From Lacrimispora defluvii (lineage in GTDB: Bacteria; Bacillota; Clostridia; Lachnospirales; Lachnospiraceae): DNA of 64,000 nt. The notes below the pieces were generated by a model. It saw only the letters and a list, made by a program, of their open reading frames with translations. It was not told the DNA's origin and made no database searches. Of this stretch, positions 35,301-44,410 are shown one piece after another (positions within the stretch are counted from its first letter, which is position 1; each line of letters opens with the position of its first letter). The translations under genes were made by a program, and so were the position numbers. The stretch spans positions 26,537 through 90,536 of the forward strand of contig JAAOXG010000026.1 of assembly GCA_013036995.1 (NCBI GenBank). The letters are read 5' to 3'.

Positions 35301-38183
35301 CTTCTCCCGGCATTTTGCCTTTTATTACTTTTGTTATCTGGCAATCTGTCCCTGGCAGGAATATGTCTGGCAACCCTTGTCATGGCAGACTGGTTACTGG
35401 CTTTTGAAGCCGCTTACCGGATCAGCCAGCAAAAAATCATACACCATCAAAAAGATCAGGCGGAGAATCAGGAACTTCTCATGGACACCGCCCGCAGAAC
35501 CTGGCAGTTTTTTAAGGATTTTTCCACAAAGGAGACAAACTGGCTCTGTCCGGATAACTATAAGGCCTCAAAAGCTGAAAAAATCAGTGATAAAACATCT
35601 CCCACCAATATCGGGCTTCAGTTTCTGTCAATTCTTTCAGCCATGGATCTTGGATTTGAGACGTTAAACTCCACAGTGGGAGCAATCGAAAACCTGATGG
35701 ATACAGTGCAGAAAATGGAGAAATGGAAGGGACACCTCTATAACTGGTATCACATTGAAACATTGGAGGTGCTTAATCCTGCCTATATATCAACGGTAGA
35801 CAGCGGTAATTTCTGGGGGCATATGATCGCACTGAAAAATGGTCTGTTAGAGCAGCTTGACAAGCCGGTAAGCCCGGATGAGTTGCTGACAGCCCGAATC
35901 AGAGCCCTGTGCAGTAAAATAGACGGCATGCTGGCAAATGTGGATTTCCGGTTTTTATTTGATGAGAAGAGAATGCTGTTTCATATCGGATATCATGTAT
36001 CCTCCCATACGTTAGACGATGGCTGCTACGACCTGATGGCTTCGGAATCATCACTTACAAGTCTGCTTGCCGTGGCAATGGGAGAAGTACCATTAAAACA
36101 CTGGTATAAACTGGGAAGGCCGTTAACGGTAGTAAAGGGTATTCCATGTTTCGTATCCTGGAGCGGTACCATGTTTGAGTATCTGATGCCTAATCTTGTA
36201 TTGAAGGAATATGAAGGCTCTGTCTATGAACAGACCTCAAAAGCAGCAGTGCTCCAGCAGATGAAGTATGCAAAAGAAGCAGAAATTCCATGGGGAATAT
36301 CAGAATCCCAATATTACCGTTTTGATTTAAATGCCAATTACCAGTATAAGGCATTCGGCGTTCCAAAGATAAGGCTTCAGCCGGTCCGTAAGGATTCCCT
36401 GGTAGTGGCACCTTATGCAACAATACTGGCACTTAATACAGCAGAAAAGGAATGTATCAGCAATTTAAAGAGGCTGAAAGAATTAGGTGCTTACGGTGAT
36501 TACGGTTTCTATGAATCCATTGATTTTGATGTGCCCAGTTCCGTGGATTTAAAACCTTACTGTATTGTGAAATCCTATATGGCCCATCATCAGGGGATGA
36601 ATCTGGCTGCAATTAATAATTATCTGAATGAGGGGATTCTGAAAGAACGGTTTCACGCGGAAATGATGATAAAGGCAACGGAAGTTTTGCTGGAAGAAAA
36701 ACGCCAGTCTTATTTGATTTCCATTGCAAAACAGGGATATACCATAAAAATGGGAAAACCTCTTTTTACAGAAGACCATTACAATAACCGGTATATCAGT
36801 CGTACAGGTTTAACCACACCCATTGTAAATTATCTGTCAAACGGTAAGTATTCCCTGATGATTACCTCAGACGGGGATGGGTTCAGTCAATATGAGGACC
36901 GCATGCTTTACCGATGGAGATCCGATGTCTATGCGAATACAGGAAACTATATCTATATCAAGGACAAGAAGCAGGGGAAATACTGGAGTGCTGCCTACAA
37001 CCCTACCCGGATCGAGCCGGAAGAGTATCAGGTAATTTTCAGCCCCCACCAGGCGGAATTTAAACGAAAGGATGGGGACATTTCCACTCATATGATTGTC
37101 AGCCTGAATGCAGATCGCAATTTTGAGATTCGGAAAGTCACACTGACCAATCATGGAAATGAGGATAAGCAGCTGGAGGTGACCAGTTATATGGAAGTAG
37201 TAGACGATACTCATATGGCAGAAATCAGCCATCCGGCGTTTAATAAACTTTTTCTTGAAAGCGAGTATGTGAAGGAACAGAATATTTTCCTGGCGAAAAG
37301 ACGTCAAAAGAATGAAGCCGACAATCATTACGTCATGCATATGGTAAAAACCGATGAAAAACGGTGTAAAAAGGTTGAATTTGAAAATGACAGAAAACGA
37401 TTTATCGGCAGAAACAATACGTTGGAAAATCCGGATTGTGTCGTAAACAGCATTGCATTTTTTAATGATCCGGGTTTTTGCAACGATCCCATTATGAGCA
37501 TTCGGGTGCAGCTCTGTATCGGACCAGGAGAATCAGCCAATTTGACTTTTATTACCGGTGTATGCAGCAGGAGAGAAGAGGCAGTAAAAATTGCAGAGGA
37601 ATTAAATGTAAGTTACCGGATTGATGATCTTCTGGAGAAATTCCGGCTTCAAAGCAATCTGGAGTTAAAGTACCTGGAGATTACCAAAACACAGCTTAAC
37701 TCCTTTCAGGATATGATCAGTCCTATTTTTTATCCTTGCGGCATTTTCCGGGGACCTCATGAAAATATCCGGAGAAATTTTAAGAATCAGAGTTTCTTAT
37801 GGAGATTCGGCATTTCCGGAGATAATCCCATTCTGCTTTTTGTAGCCCGGTCCATTGAAGAAGAGCGGATCATCAAGGATGTTTTAAAGGCGTACGAATA
37901 TCTAAGAGTAAATCTTGTGATGGTAGATCTGGTTATCCTGGTGGATTCCAAATATGGCTATCTTCAGGAGGTGGATCAGTTAATCAATGATCTGACCAGT
38001 TCTTTGCGTATCTATGATTCCGGAAGCGGTAAGACCAGCTTCTTTACCCTGCATACGTATGAGCTTCTGCCGGCAGAGATTGATTTGCTGTATACGGTTG
38101 CCCGGGTGGTATTTTCAGAGAAAACAGGTATTTATTTTACAAAACGGAAAGAAAATCAATTGGAGCTGCTGGAGGAATATTAG
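32379..38183 (+). CDS. Cyclic beta-1,2-glucan synthase, N-terminal two-thirds (GT84 + glycoamylase-like)
   Basis: A 1934-residue membrane glycosyltransferase. A membrane anchor lies at about 15-40, a helix pair at 430-505, and a GT84 domain at about 540-860 with the nucleotide-sugar DAD motif (VITLDADTN), IYIGKGIYDRKAF and HRWLRGDWQ. Several more membrane helices follow (870-1010), then a glycoamylase-like domain (about 1080-1480, VDSGNFWGHMIALKNG, YMAHHQGMNLAAI) and a first GH94-type carbohydrate-binding region. In Brucella Cgs and Agrobacterium ChvB (about 2830 residues) the same polypeptide continues into a GH94 phosphorylase; here that part is the next gene. Start TTG 32379 with AGGAGG upstream. 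Confidence 0.88.
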   Translation: MQILNGKFNFNINSPFLPVALVILSLLICFILFMLYYRFYHFDKKVCFPSCFQVAGDKPGPGEWEKQMLELANGHSQVRLTGNSFVLNDYNQAAYKKLNRIRDRISALSPGIISLIPAARWLYDNFQLMYREMKKVRTSGTSYAVLPILKAKEYHNFPRIYIVAKKMVALSGGHLSEENISVMLNAYQQKIALTDKEIWVLPEMLGFCILEEIIAVADEILHMIDVKSKAEKFLTEKLERKRGSADLSALLCKTEDNLKHNYSFHAHVIYLMKNMSFDEASIQKYLKYHFASKDKHMKTSSVYQEEGRIQSFLETNIRTLIVSLRDINEVDEEKFFETYSALEQILSRDPAGVYSKMDLESRGMYRGIIVKLSLRYRLLEEKIAKDCLELAVRGQDGLHCSHHVGAYLLGKGYPLLKAKALGKPIPQKIRKKWNAVGFLYFLCLIFLFLGLEACLLYLFWNISGIRSAGRSVIMVLTAMPLLMGISMEIINFIFTRRITVRKIPALDYLEEIPEDARTFVVMPVIVSSKEQGLQYMERLQKHYLANRQPNLFFALLLDFEDSKDQSMPKDDGIRSALVERMKELNQLYPSKDQRFSLFFRCRKWNQAENCYMGWERKRGKLEEFNNLLDGTGKDSTTFTDVYCDENLLTTFQYVITLDADTNLIRDNAAKLVGLIDHPLNRPVLDPSGRKVEEGYVIIQPSVRNHIADKNASRFTKIFGGETGLAHYGTVISDIYQDIFNQGIYIGKGIYDRKAFRTVLHNKVPENRILSHDLFESCYARTAFSSTARIMDNFPNSVLSFTKREHRWLRGDWQLVPWLFISKTADGRSLSPLSRWKIFDNLRRSLVPFSKTLFILLNFLWLPEAYYLWLPLVFFNDLFNLIILLLAVITQKLIRPKLAFVYKGFLKELSVMLVRAFLEFTIMPYRAYVALDAIVRTLYRLMISKKNLLRWNTAESVDASVINTRRGYFLTMWSSLLPAFCLLLLLLSGNLSLAGICLATLVMADWLLAFEAAYRISQQKIIHHQKDQAENQELLMDTARRTWQFFKDFSTKETNWLCPDNYKASKAEKISDKTSPTNIGLQFLSILSAMDLGFETLNSTVGAIENLMDTVQKMEKWKGHLYNWYHIETLEVLNPAYISTVDSGNFWGHMIALKNGLLEQLDKPVSPDELLTARIRALCSKIDGMLANVDFRFLFDEKRMLFHIGYHVSSHTLDDGCYDLMASESSLTSLLAVAMGEVPLKHWYKLGRPLTVVKGIPCFVSWSGTMFEYLMPNLVLKEYEGSVYEQTSKAAVLQQMKYAKEAEIPWGISESQYYRFDLNANYQYKAFGVPKIRLQPVRKDSLVVAPYATILALNTAEKECISNLKRLKELGAYGDYGFYESIDFDVPSSVDLKPYCIVKSYMAHHQGMNLAAINNYLNEGILKERFHAEMMIKATEVLLEEKRQSYLISIAKQGYTIKMGKPLFTEDHYNNRYISRTGLTTPIVNYLSNGKYSLMITSDGDGFSQYEDRMLYRWRSDVYANTGNYIYIKDKKQGKYWSAAYNPTRIEPEEYQVIFSPHQAEFKRKDGDISTHMIVSLNADRNFEIRKVTLTNHGNEDKQLEVTSYMEVVDDTHMAEISHPAFNKLFLESEYVKEQNIFLAKRRQKNEADNHYVMHMVKTDEKRCKKVEFENDRKRFIGRNNTLENPDCVVNSIAFFNDPGFCNDPIMSIRVQLCIGPGESANLTFITGVCSRREEAVKIAEELNVSYRIDDLLEKFRLQSNLELKYLEITKTQLNSFQDMISPIFYPCGIFRGPHENIRRNFKNQSFLWRFGISGDNPILLFVARSIEEERIIKDVLKAYEYLRVNLVMVDLVILVDSKYGYLQEVDQLINDLTSSLRIYDSGSGKTSFFTLHTYELLPAEIDLLYTVARVVFSEKTGIYFTKRKENQLELLEEY

Positions 38184-38188
38184 GTCTT

Positions 38189-40582
38189 ATGGAGAATTAT
38201 GAGTTTTTTAATGGCTTTGGAGGATTTGTCTGTGATGGCAGAGAATATGAAATTCTGCTGGACGGAAATAACAGGCCGCCGGCTCCCTGGATTAATGTGA
38301 TCTCAAACAAGAACTTTGGTTTCCAGATATCGGAGTCGGGGGCAGGCTTTACCTGGAGCGTTAACAGCCGGGAGAATAAGCTTACACCCTGGTCCAACGA
38401 CCCGGTCAGTGACAGAGCGGGGGAGGCAATCTATATTTTAGATGAAATAACCGGAGAGGTGATGACGCCCATGTCTCTTGGCAGATCTGACAGAGGCATA
38501 TACCGGGTAAGGCATGGGTTTGGATACAGCCGGTTCCTTCATGAGGAATCAATGGTTGAGCAGGAGCTGACTGTATTTTGCCCTCTTCATGATTCATTAA
38601 AGCTATGGAACTTAACCCTTAAGAATCAGTCGGATAAAGTAAAGTATTTAAGCCTGACCTATTATGTAGAATGGGTGCTGGGAACCCAGAGAGAGCAGAC
38701 CGATCCCTATATTCTCACCTCCTATGACAATGAGCATGAATATTTGTACGCAAAAAATATTTACACCATGAACTTTCAAAACAACTATGCCTACCTGTTT
38801 TCCAATGAGACAATTGTGGGTTATACCGGAGACAGACAGGAGTTTCTGGGACAAAAGGGCAGTATCAGAGAACCCAGGGGAGCAGAAGTCAAGCTTACCT
38901 GCAATACAGGAGTGTGCTATGACTCCTGCGGCGCCATACAGGTATCCATAGCACTTCAGCCTCAGGAAAGTAAAACGGTGGTATTTGGACTGGGACAGAG
39001 CAGCAGCTTAAATGAGATCAATCAGATCAGAAACAGATACAGAGATGTGACTGCGTCAGAAAAAGAACTGGAACAGGTCAGAGCCCACTGGGACAAATTA
39101 TTAGGAACCATTCAGGTAAAAACAAAGGACCGGGCAGTTGATATCCTGGTTAATGGCTGGCTGCTCTATCAGACATTATCCTGCCGGATTCAGGCGAGAG
39201 CCGGATTTTATCAATGCGGTGGAGCTTATGGATACCGGGACCAGCTACAGGATACCCTATCACTGCTTTTTACCGATCCGGGTATTTTGCGCAGCCAGAT
39301 ACTCACTGCCTGCAGCAGACAGTTTGAGGAAGGAGATGTCCAGCATTGGTGGCATCCTCCCATGGGTATCGGGGTGAGGACACGAATCACCGATGACTTG
39401 CTTTGGCTGCCTTACTGTACCGCTGCTTATATTCAAAACACTGGTGATTATTCGATTTTAAAAGAAACAGTGCCTTATATTAAAGGTCCGGTACTAAAGG
39501 AGGATCAGCATGATGTTATGTTTACTCCTGAAGTATCCCGGCAATCCGGAAGCGTCTATGAACATTGCAAAAAAACCATTGACCGGACTTTTTTCGGAGA
39601 GCATGGACTTCCCCTCATGGGCGGAGGCGACTGGAATGATGGTATGAATGAGGTGGGAATACAGGGAAAGGGTGAAAGTGTATGGCTTGCCTGGTTTTTG
39701 TATACCGTATTAGGGGATTTCATTCCTTTATGCAAACAGGAAGGGGAAGAGGCTTACGCACAGGAGCTGGAGCAGAAACGGGATACTCTGCTGCAAAGCA
39801 TTGAAGAACATGCCTGGGATGGGGAATGGTATCTGCGTGCCTTTTATGACGATGGTTCGAAGCTTGGATCAAAGGAAAATGATGAATGCAGAATTGATTC
39901 CATCAGCCAGTCCTGGAGCGTAATCTCAAAAGGAGCCCGTACAGAGCGTGCCAGGACAGCTATGCAGTCGGCATGGCGTTATCTGGTAAGGGAGGAGGAT
40001 GCCCTTTCCTTACTTCTTGCCCCTCCTTTTCATAAAACAAATAAAAATCCGGGCTATATCAAAAATTATATTCCAGGCATCCGGGAAAATGGAGGTCAGT
40101 ATACTCATGCAGCGGTGTGGCTTGCAATTGCAACAGCAATGCAGCACGATTATGACATGGCACAGACCCTGTTCACCATTCTGAATCCCATTTATATTAC
40201 ACAGAAAAAGAAAGAGGTTCTTCGTTACGAAAAAGAACCTTATGTGATGACAGCTGATATATCATTAAGTCCGCCTTATACTGGAAGGGGCGGCTGGAGC
40301 TGGTATACGGGTTCCGCAGGCTGGATGTATCAGGGGCTGTTAAACTGGTTTCTGGGAATACGGAAAGAAGGGAATGAACTGGTGATTGATCCGGCAACGC
40401 CTGCAGATTTCGGAGATTTTACCATTGAATATAAATATGGAAGCTCTTATTACGAAATCAGGGTTGAGAGCAGAAGCAAGGGGAAACTGACAACGGAATC
40501 CATTATTTTAGACGATAAAACGATTCAGGGAAACAGAATTGTACTGGAAGATGATGGAGAAAAGCATCATATTGTGGTATGA
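38189..40582 (+). CDS. GH94 phosphorylase half of cyclic beta-1,2-glucan synthase
   Basis: A 797-residue GH94 protein, starting 5 bases after the synthase in another frame. It opens with the beta-sandwich segments WINVISNKNFGFQISESG and SRENKLTPWSNDP that usually lie inside Cgs. The catalytic barrel follows, with GYRDQLQDTLSL, HWWHPPMGIGVRTRITDD and the catalytic-acid motif GGGDWNDGMNEVG. In Cgs this domain trims chains by phosphorolysis and sets ring size. 1934 plus 797 residues approximates one normal Cgs. Both halves look intact. Whether this is a natural split or a frameshift is unclear. Confidence 0.88.
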   Translation: MENYEFFNGFGGFVCDGREYEILLDGNNRPPAPWINVISNKNFGFQISESGAGFTWSVNSRENKLTPWSNDPVSDRAGEAIYILDEITGEVMTPMSLGRSDRGIYRVRHGFGYSRFLHEESMVEQELTVFCPLHDSLKLWNLTLKNQSDKVKYLSLTYYVEWVLGTQREQTDPYILTSYDNEHEYLYAKNIYTMNFQNNYAYLFSNETIVGYTGDRQEFLGQKGSIREPRGAEVKLTCNTGVCYDSCGAIQVSIALQPQESKTVVFGLGQSSSLNEINQIRNRYRDVTASEKELEQVRAHWDKLLGTIQVKTKDRAVDILVNGWLLYQTLSCRIQARAGFYQCGGAYGYRDQLQDTLSLLFTDPGILRSQILTACSRQFEEGDVQHWWHPPMGIGVRTRITDDLLWLPYCTAAYIQNTGDYSILKETVPYIKGPVLKEDQHDVMFTPEVSRQSGSVYEHCKKTIDRTFFGEHGLPLMGGGDWNDGMNEVGIQGKGESVWLAWFLYTVLGDFIPLCKQEGEEAYAQELEQKRDTLLQSIEEHAWDGEWYLRAFYDDGSKLGSKENDECRIDSISQSWSVISKGARTERARTAMQSAWRYLVREEDALSLLLAPPFHKTNKNPGYIKNYIPGIRENGGQYTHAAVWLAIATAMQHDYDMAQTLFTILNPIYITQKKKEVLRYEKEPYVMTADISLSPPYTGRGGWSWYTGSAGWMYQGLLNWFLGIRKEGNELVIDPATPADFGDFTIEYKYGSSYYEIRVESRSKGKLTTESIILDDKTIQGNRIVLEDDGEKHHIVV

Positions 40583-40619
40583 TTAGAAAGGCAGTTAATA
40601 GGAAGAAAGGTAAAATTTC

Positions 40620-41237
40620 ATGTCAGACAAAGAATATAGGAAAGAGCAGTTTCTTAAGATAGAAGATCACCTGCTCCATGATAACTGTCCATCCGAATAT
40701 CTGGAACAAATCAGCAGGGAGCCGTGGTTTTCTGAGTATCCGTTTTCCATGCTGTTAAAACTAAAGGATACACCCCAGTCAAAACGATACCATCCGGAAG
40801 GCAGTGTGTGGGCTCATACGATGATGGTGGTAAATGAGGCAGCAAAGCGGAAACGAGAGAGTAAATCGGAACGAACCCTGATGTGGGCTGCGCTGCTTCA
40901 TGATATTGGCAAGCCGGGAACCACAAGAATAAAGAAAGAAAAAATTACCTCCTATAATCATGATTTTGAGGGAGAACAGCTGACAGAAGATTTTTTATCC
41001 TGTTTTACCCATGACGTTTCATGGATTAAGTCCGTGGCAAAGCTGGTCAAATATCATATGCACATTTTGTATATTACGGAAAAACTTCCATTTGGAGATG
41101 CCAGCAAATTGAAACAGGAGACGGATGTCAATGAAGTTGCCCTGCTGGGGCTTTGTGACCGTATTGGCAGGGGAAATAGCGATCCGGATTATGAAATGGA
41201 TGTAATAAGAAAGTTTCAGAAGATAATGTTGAGATAA
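40620..41237 (+). CDS. HD-domain phosphohydrolase
   Basis: A 205-residue protein with an HD domain: VWAHTMMVVNEAA supplies the first His, LLHDIGKPGTT the HD pair, and YHMHILYI later His residues. The closest type is the HD part of tRNA nucleotidyltransferases and related metal-dependent phosphohydrolases. No nucleotidyltransferase domain is present, so the substrate is unknown. It is followed by the peptidase-like gene after 24 bases. Confidence 0.75.
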   Translation: MSDKEYRKEQFLKIEDHLLHDNCPSEYLEQISREPWFSEYPFSMLLKLKDTPQSKRYHPEGSVWAHTMMVVNEAAKRKRESKSERTLMWAALLHDIGKPGTTRIKKEKITSYNHDFEGEQLTEDFLSCFTHDVSWIKSVAKLVKYHMHILYITEKLPFGDASKLKQETDVNEVALLGLCDRIGRGNSDPDYEMDVIRKFQKIMLR

Positions 41238-41261
41238 AAGCTATTATATAAGGAGCATGCC

Positions 41262-42668
41262 ATGATACAAAAGAGCCGATTAGATTCAGAAGAGACTATG
41301 AGGAAAGAAATAGAAATAATGAATGGGTTTGGCAGCCGGGCAACGGGCTCAAAAGGTCATCAGGAGTTTATTGCATGGTTAAAGCAGCAGCTGGAAGATA
41401 TGGGGCTTCCGGTTTATAGTGACACCTATACGTTTGAGCGATGGGAAGAAAAGAGAAGTGCTTTAAAAGTAAACCAGGAAGATATTCCTGTATCCTCAGC
41501 CTATCCATATTCCGGAGAAACAGATGAAAATGGAATAACAGGAGAACTGATTCATGTAAAAAACGGTGATTATACCAAGGCAACAGGCAAAATTGCTGTT
41601 GTAGAAATCAAAATGGTTAAAAAACTTCCCATTGGACTGATTATGAATAAACGGAAGGCATTTCCGGACGGCACCAGGATTGCTTCAGGTGACGGTGATC
41701 TGGTACTCACTTCTGTGTTAAGAAATCCTGATTTAAAGAAGGCAAAGGAGAAGGGAGTAAAAGCGGTTGTATTAATCTGGAAGGGAGTGGCAGATGAAAA
41801 GGTGAAAGATCAGTATCTGCCATTTACCGACGAATATATGGGGATTCCGGCTGTATGGGTGAATGAGACGGATGGAAAAAAGGTGATTGCGGCTGCGAAG
41901 AAGCAGGAACAGGGGACTGTGATATTGGAAGCAGACAAACAGGTCAATGCTTCAACCGAAAGTTTTCATGTAATACTGGAAGGGAAAAATAGAGATGAGA
42001 CCATTCTCATTAATACGCATACGGACGGAATTAATGTGGTGGAGGAGAATGGTGGGATTGGTATGCTTTCCATGATCCGGTATTTACAAAACAAACAACG
42101 GAATCGTACCATTGTATTTTCGTTTGTTACCGGACATTTTCGTTTACCAGTATTTAAAGGAACTTCACAAGCCACCTCAACCTGGTTAATGAGCCATCCG
42201 GAACTATGGGATGGAAAAGAGGGGAATAAAAAAGCCGTTGCAGGGATTACAGTAGAACATCTGGGCAGTATGGAGTGGAAAGAGTATGGGAACGGACAAT
42301 ATAAGGCCACTGGAAATATCCAGACAGAGTACACATACGTGGGAAATGCCCGTATGGGAAAGATCTGGGAAAAGGCGGTCAAAGACAGAAGCTTAACCCG
42401 TACTATCACACTCAGAGGCCACAATAAGTTTGAATTTGGGGAAAGCCAGCCTCTGTTTGAAGCAGGGATTCCAGTCATTGGCCTGATTCAGATGCCGGAT
42501 TATCTGATGGCGAACAGCAAAGACAGAGAGATAGATAAGTTTAACGTCAGCTTAATGAGGGAACAGGTGAAATCTCTGTTAAAAGCAACAATCATGGTGG
42601 ATAAAACGCCAAAAAAACAACTTGGAAAATCTGACGGGTATTCATTCTTTTTTGGAAGAACATGGTGA
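41262..42668 (+). CDS. M28-like metallopeptidase with inserted PA domain
   Basis: A 468-residue protein resembling M28 aminopeptidases: SRATGSKGHQEFIAWLKQQL at the start, a PA-like insertion (about 90-220) and NTHTDGINVVEENGGIGML, where HTDG is the first zinc-ligand region. The glutamates expected later (HFRL instead of the usual HE...) are not convincing, so the metal site may be altered. No signal peptide. Peptidase function is probable from family only. Confidence 0.6.
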   Translation: MIQKSRLDSEETMRKEIEIMNGFGSRATGSKGHQEFIAWLKQQLEDMGLPVYSDTYTFERWEEKRSALKVNQEDIPVSSAYPYSGETDENGITGELIHVKNGDYTKATGKIAVVEIKMVKKLPIGLIMNKRKAFPDGTRIASGDGDLVLTSVLRNPDLKKAKEKGVKAVVLIWKGVADEKVKDQYLPFTDEYMGIPAVWVNETDGKKVIAAAKKQEQGTVILEADKQVNASTESFHVILEGKNRDETILINTHTDGINVVEENGGIGMLSMIRYLQNKQRNRTIVFSFVTGHFRLPVFKGTSQATSTWLMSHPELWDGKEGNKKAVAGITVEHLGSMEWKEYGNGQYKATGNIQTEYTYVGNARMGKIWEKAVKDRSLTRTITLRGHNKFEFGESQPLFEAGIPVIGLIQMPDYLMANSKDREIDKFNVSLMREQVKSLLKATIMVDKTPKKQLGKSDGYSFFFGRTW

Positions 42669-42720
42669 ATGGTATAGTAGTCAGGAAGTAAAGATTTGAT
42701 CTGTTCATTTGACGCACTGA

Positions 42721-42876
42721 AGCCGGCATTGTCAGTGTCCCCTGTCTGTATGGTTTCAGATATACTCTTCTGTTACCCAATCCATCATGCAGACGGGGGC
42801 TTTAGCTCTGATCACAGCTCTTGGCGGTTTACATAGAAAAGGGATTGAGATGCATTTGAACAGGGGTATTCCATGA
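42721..42876 (+). pseudogene. Possible 3' remnant of an unidentified gene
   Basis: A 51-codon open stretch without a start or ribosome site ends in a protein-like C-terminus: VTQSIMQTGALALITALGG, then LHRKGIEMHLNRGIP. It faintly recalls carboxymuconolactone-decarboxylase C-termini but I cannot assign it. It lies in the 266-base gap before the reductase gene; nothing else is seen there. Confidence 0.3.
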
Positions 42877-42934
42877 AAAGATATTTTATCAGAAGTTGAA
42901 TTGTAAAAAACTAATACTTGAAAGAAGGGTTAAA

Positions 42935-43453
42935 ATGAGCGTATATTTTTATGGCTGTATTACTCTGGATGGCTATCTGGCTGATAAAAATCATAACCTG
43001 GACTGGCTTTACCAGACTGGAGATACAGAAGAAACAGATTATGAGAATTTCTATAATTCTATGAATATTACTATTATGGGAAAACGAACATTTAATGAAA
43101 TTGAAAAAATGGATGGTGCAGACAGTATTTACTCTAAGACTGAAAATTATGTAATAACACATTCAAAAAGTGTTTCAGTAAGGGGATTTACTCCTGTCAG
43201 TTGTGATGTTGTGGAATTTGTGAAACAGTTTGATAAAGATAAAAATATATGGATTGTGGGGGGTGGAACACTCCTGGCTCCTTTGCTGGATAATGATATG
43301 ATAGACAATATGATAATACAGATTGCTCCAGTATTATTAGGAAAAGGAATTCCGCTGTTTTCCCAGAAGGAATCATTAAAACGTTTTTGTTTGAAAGAAG
43401 TAAAACAATACGGACAATTTGCCGAACTAATTTATACTAAAATACAATCCTGA
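42935..43453 (+). CDS. Dihydrofolate reductase / RibD C-terminal-like protein
   Basis: A 172-residue DHFR-like reductase: VYFYGCITLDGYLADKNHNL at the N-terminus, ITIMGKRTFNEI, and NIWIVGGGTLLAPLLDNDMID for NADPH binding. This group (YyaP/YwjB) is common in Firmicutes and its substrate is unknown. I chose ATG 42935 because GAAGGG lies upstream; an ATG 39 bases earlier is weaker. Confidence 0.82.
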   Translation: MSVYFYGCITLDGYLADKNHNLDWLYQTGDTEETDYENFYNSMNITIMGKRTFNEIEKMDGADSIYSKTENYVITHSKSVSVRGFTPVSCDVVEFVKQFDKDKNIWIVGGGTLLAPLLDNDMIDNMIIQIAPVLLGKGIPLFSQKESLKRFCLKEVKQYGQFAELIYTKIQS

Positions 43454-43457
43454 GGGG

Positions 43458-43500
43458 ATATGAAAAAACAGCGTAATTTGAAAACGCTGTTTTTTCATAT
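43458..43500 (+). terminator. Terminator after the DHFR-like gene
   Basis: ATATGAAAAAACAGCG pairs perfectly with CGCTGTTTTTTCATAT over an 11-base loop. The A/T-rich stem could act in either direction. Confidence 0.75.
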
Positions 43501-43590
43501 TGCTATTTAAAATTACATGGTGCAAAATCGGATGATATAATGAAAAAAACAGAGTAAACTGAATTAATACCAACAAAGGAGGTTGACTAT

Positions 43591-44061
43591 ATGAAAAATA
43601 CAGTTGCATTTCAGACGACCCTGGGCCCGGTTGTTATATCAGAACAGGATGGCGCAATTACGGAACTTATCTTTGCTAAGGACACACCGGACAGAGAAAA
43701 TAAACAGATCTCACCGTTGTTAAAAGAAGCTGAAAAGCAGCTTTTGGAATATTTATCAGGTGACCGCAGAAATTTTGATTTAAAGCTTGCAGCCCAAGGA
43801 ACGGAGTTTCAGAAGACGGTTTGGAATACATTGCAGGAAATTCCGTATGGCGAAACCCGCAGTTATAAACAGGTTGCAAAAATGATTGGCCGGCCGGAGG
43901 CTTCCCGCGCTGTAGGCATGGCCAATAGCAAAAACCCCATACTTATTTTAACACCCTGCCACCGTATCATCGGTTCAGATGGTAAATTAACAGGCTATGC
44001 CGGTGGTCTGGAAATAAAGAAAACCCTGTTAGAATTGGAAAAAAATCATGTCAGCTGTTGA
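43591..44061 (+). CDS. ogt: Methylated-DNA--[protein]-cysteine S-methyltransferase
   Basis: A 156-residue suicide repair enzyme that transfers O6-alkyl groups from guanine to its own cysteine. The active site is LTPCHRIIG, preceded by the DNA-binding helix region GETRSYKQVAKMIGRPEASRAVG and followed by GYAGGLEIKKTLLELE. GGAGG lies before the ATG. First gene of an alkylation-damage operon; overlaps the alkA fragment by 14 bases. Confidence 0.93.
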   Translation: MKNTVAFQTTLGPVVISEQDGAITELIFAKDTPDRENKQISPLLKEAEKQLLEYLSGDRRNFDLKLAAQGTEFQKTVWNTLQEIPYGETRSYKQVAKMIGRPEASRAVGMANSKNPILILTPCHRIIGSDGKLTGYAGGLEIKKTLLELEKNHVSC

Positions 44062-44410
44062 ATATAAGTATTTTCATTATGGAATGAAAGAAACAGCACA
44101 TCTTGCCTCAGCTGATCCTGTGCTTGGTGAAGTGATGGTAAGACTGGGGCACGTAAAACGCGAGGTGATTCCCGACCCATTCGCAGCACTGATCAATGGA
44201 ATTGTTGGTCAGCCTGACGTAGTCAGCTTTGGTGATATTGCCATTCGCCGTGGAATGGAAAAACTCTACGGCGATCCCAAACTGACAAAAGAGCAGTTTG
44301 ATTCCTATAGAAATAAATATTCACCTTATGGGTCGGTGGCTTCTATATATTTATGGGAACTTTACTCAATGTCAATTGAGAAAAAGGAGGTGATAAAATG
44401 TCCGAAGTGA
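44048..44410 (+). pseudogene. AlkA-type DNA glycosylase with a large internal deletion
   Basis: A 120-residue frame. Residues 1-55 (YFHYGMKETAHLASADPVLG to FAALINGIVGQ) are the N-terminal part of a HhH-GPD 3-methyladenine glycosylase. The rest (PDVVSFGDIAIRRGMEKLYG, YSPYGSVASIYLWEL) is its C-terminal part. The roughly 90-100 residues between them, holding the helix-hairpin-helix and much of the substrate pocket, are missing, and the join at 44212/44213 is in frame. The catalytic Asp (SFGD) remains, but activity is unlikely. Reading frame and operon overlaps with ogt and adaA are kept. Confidence 0.8.
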
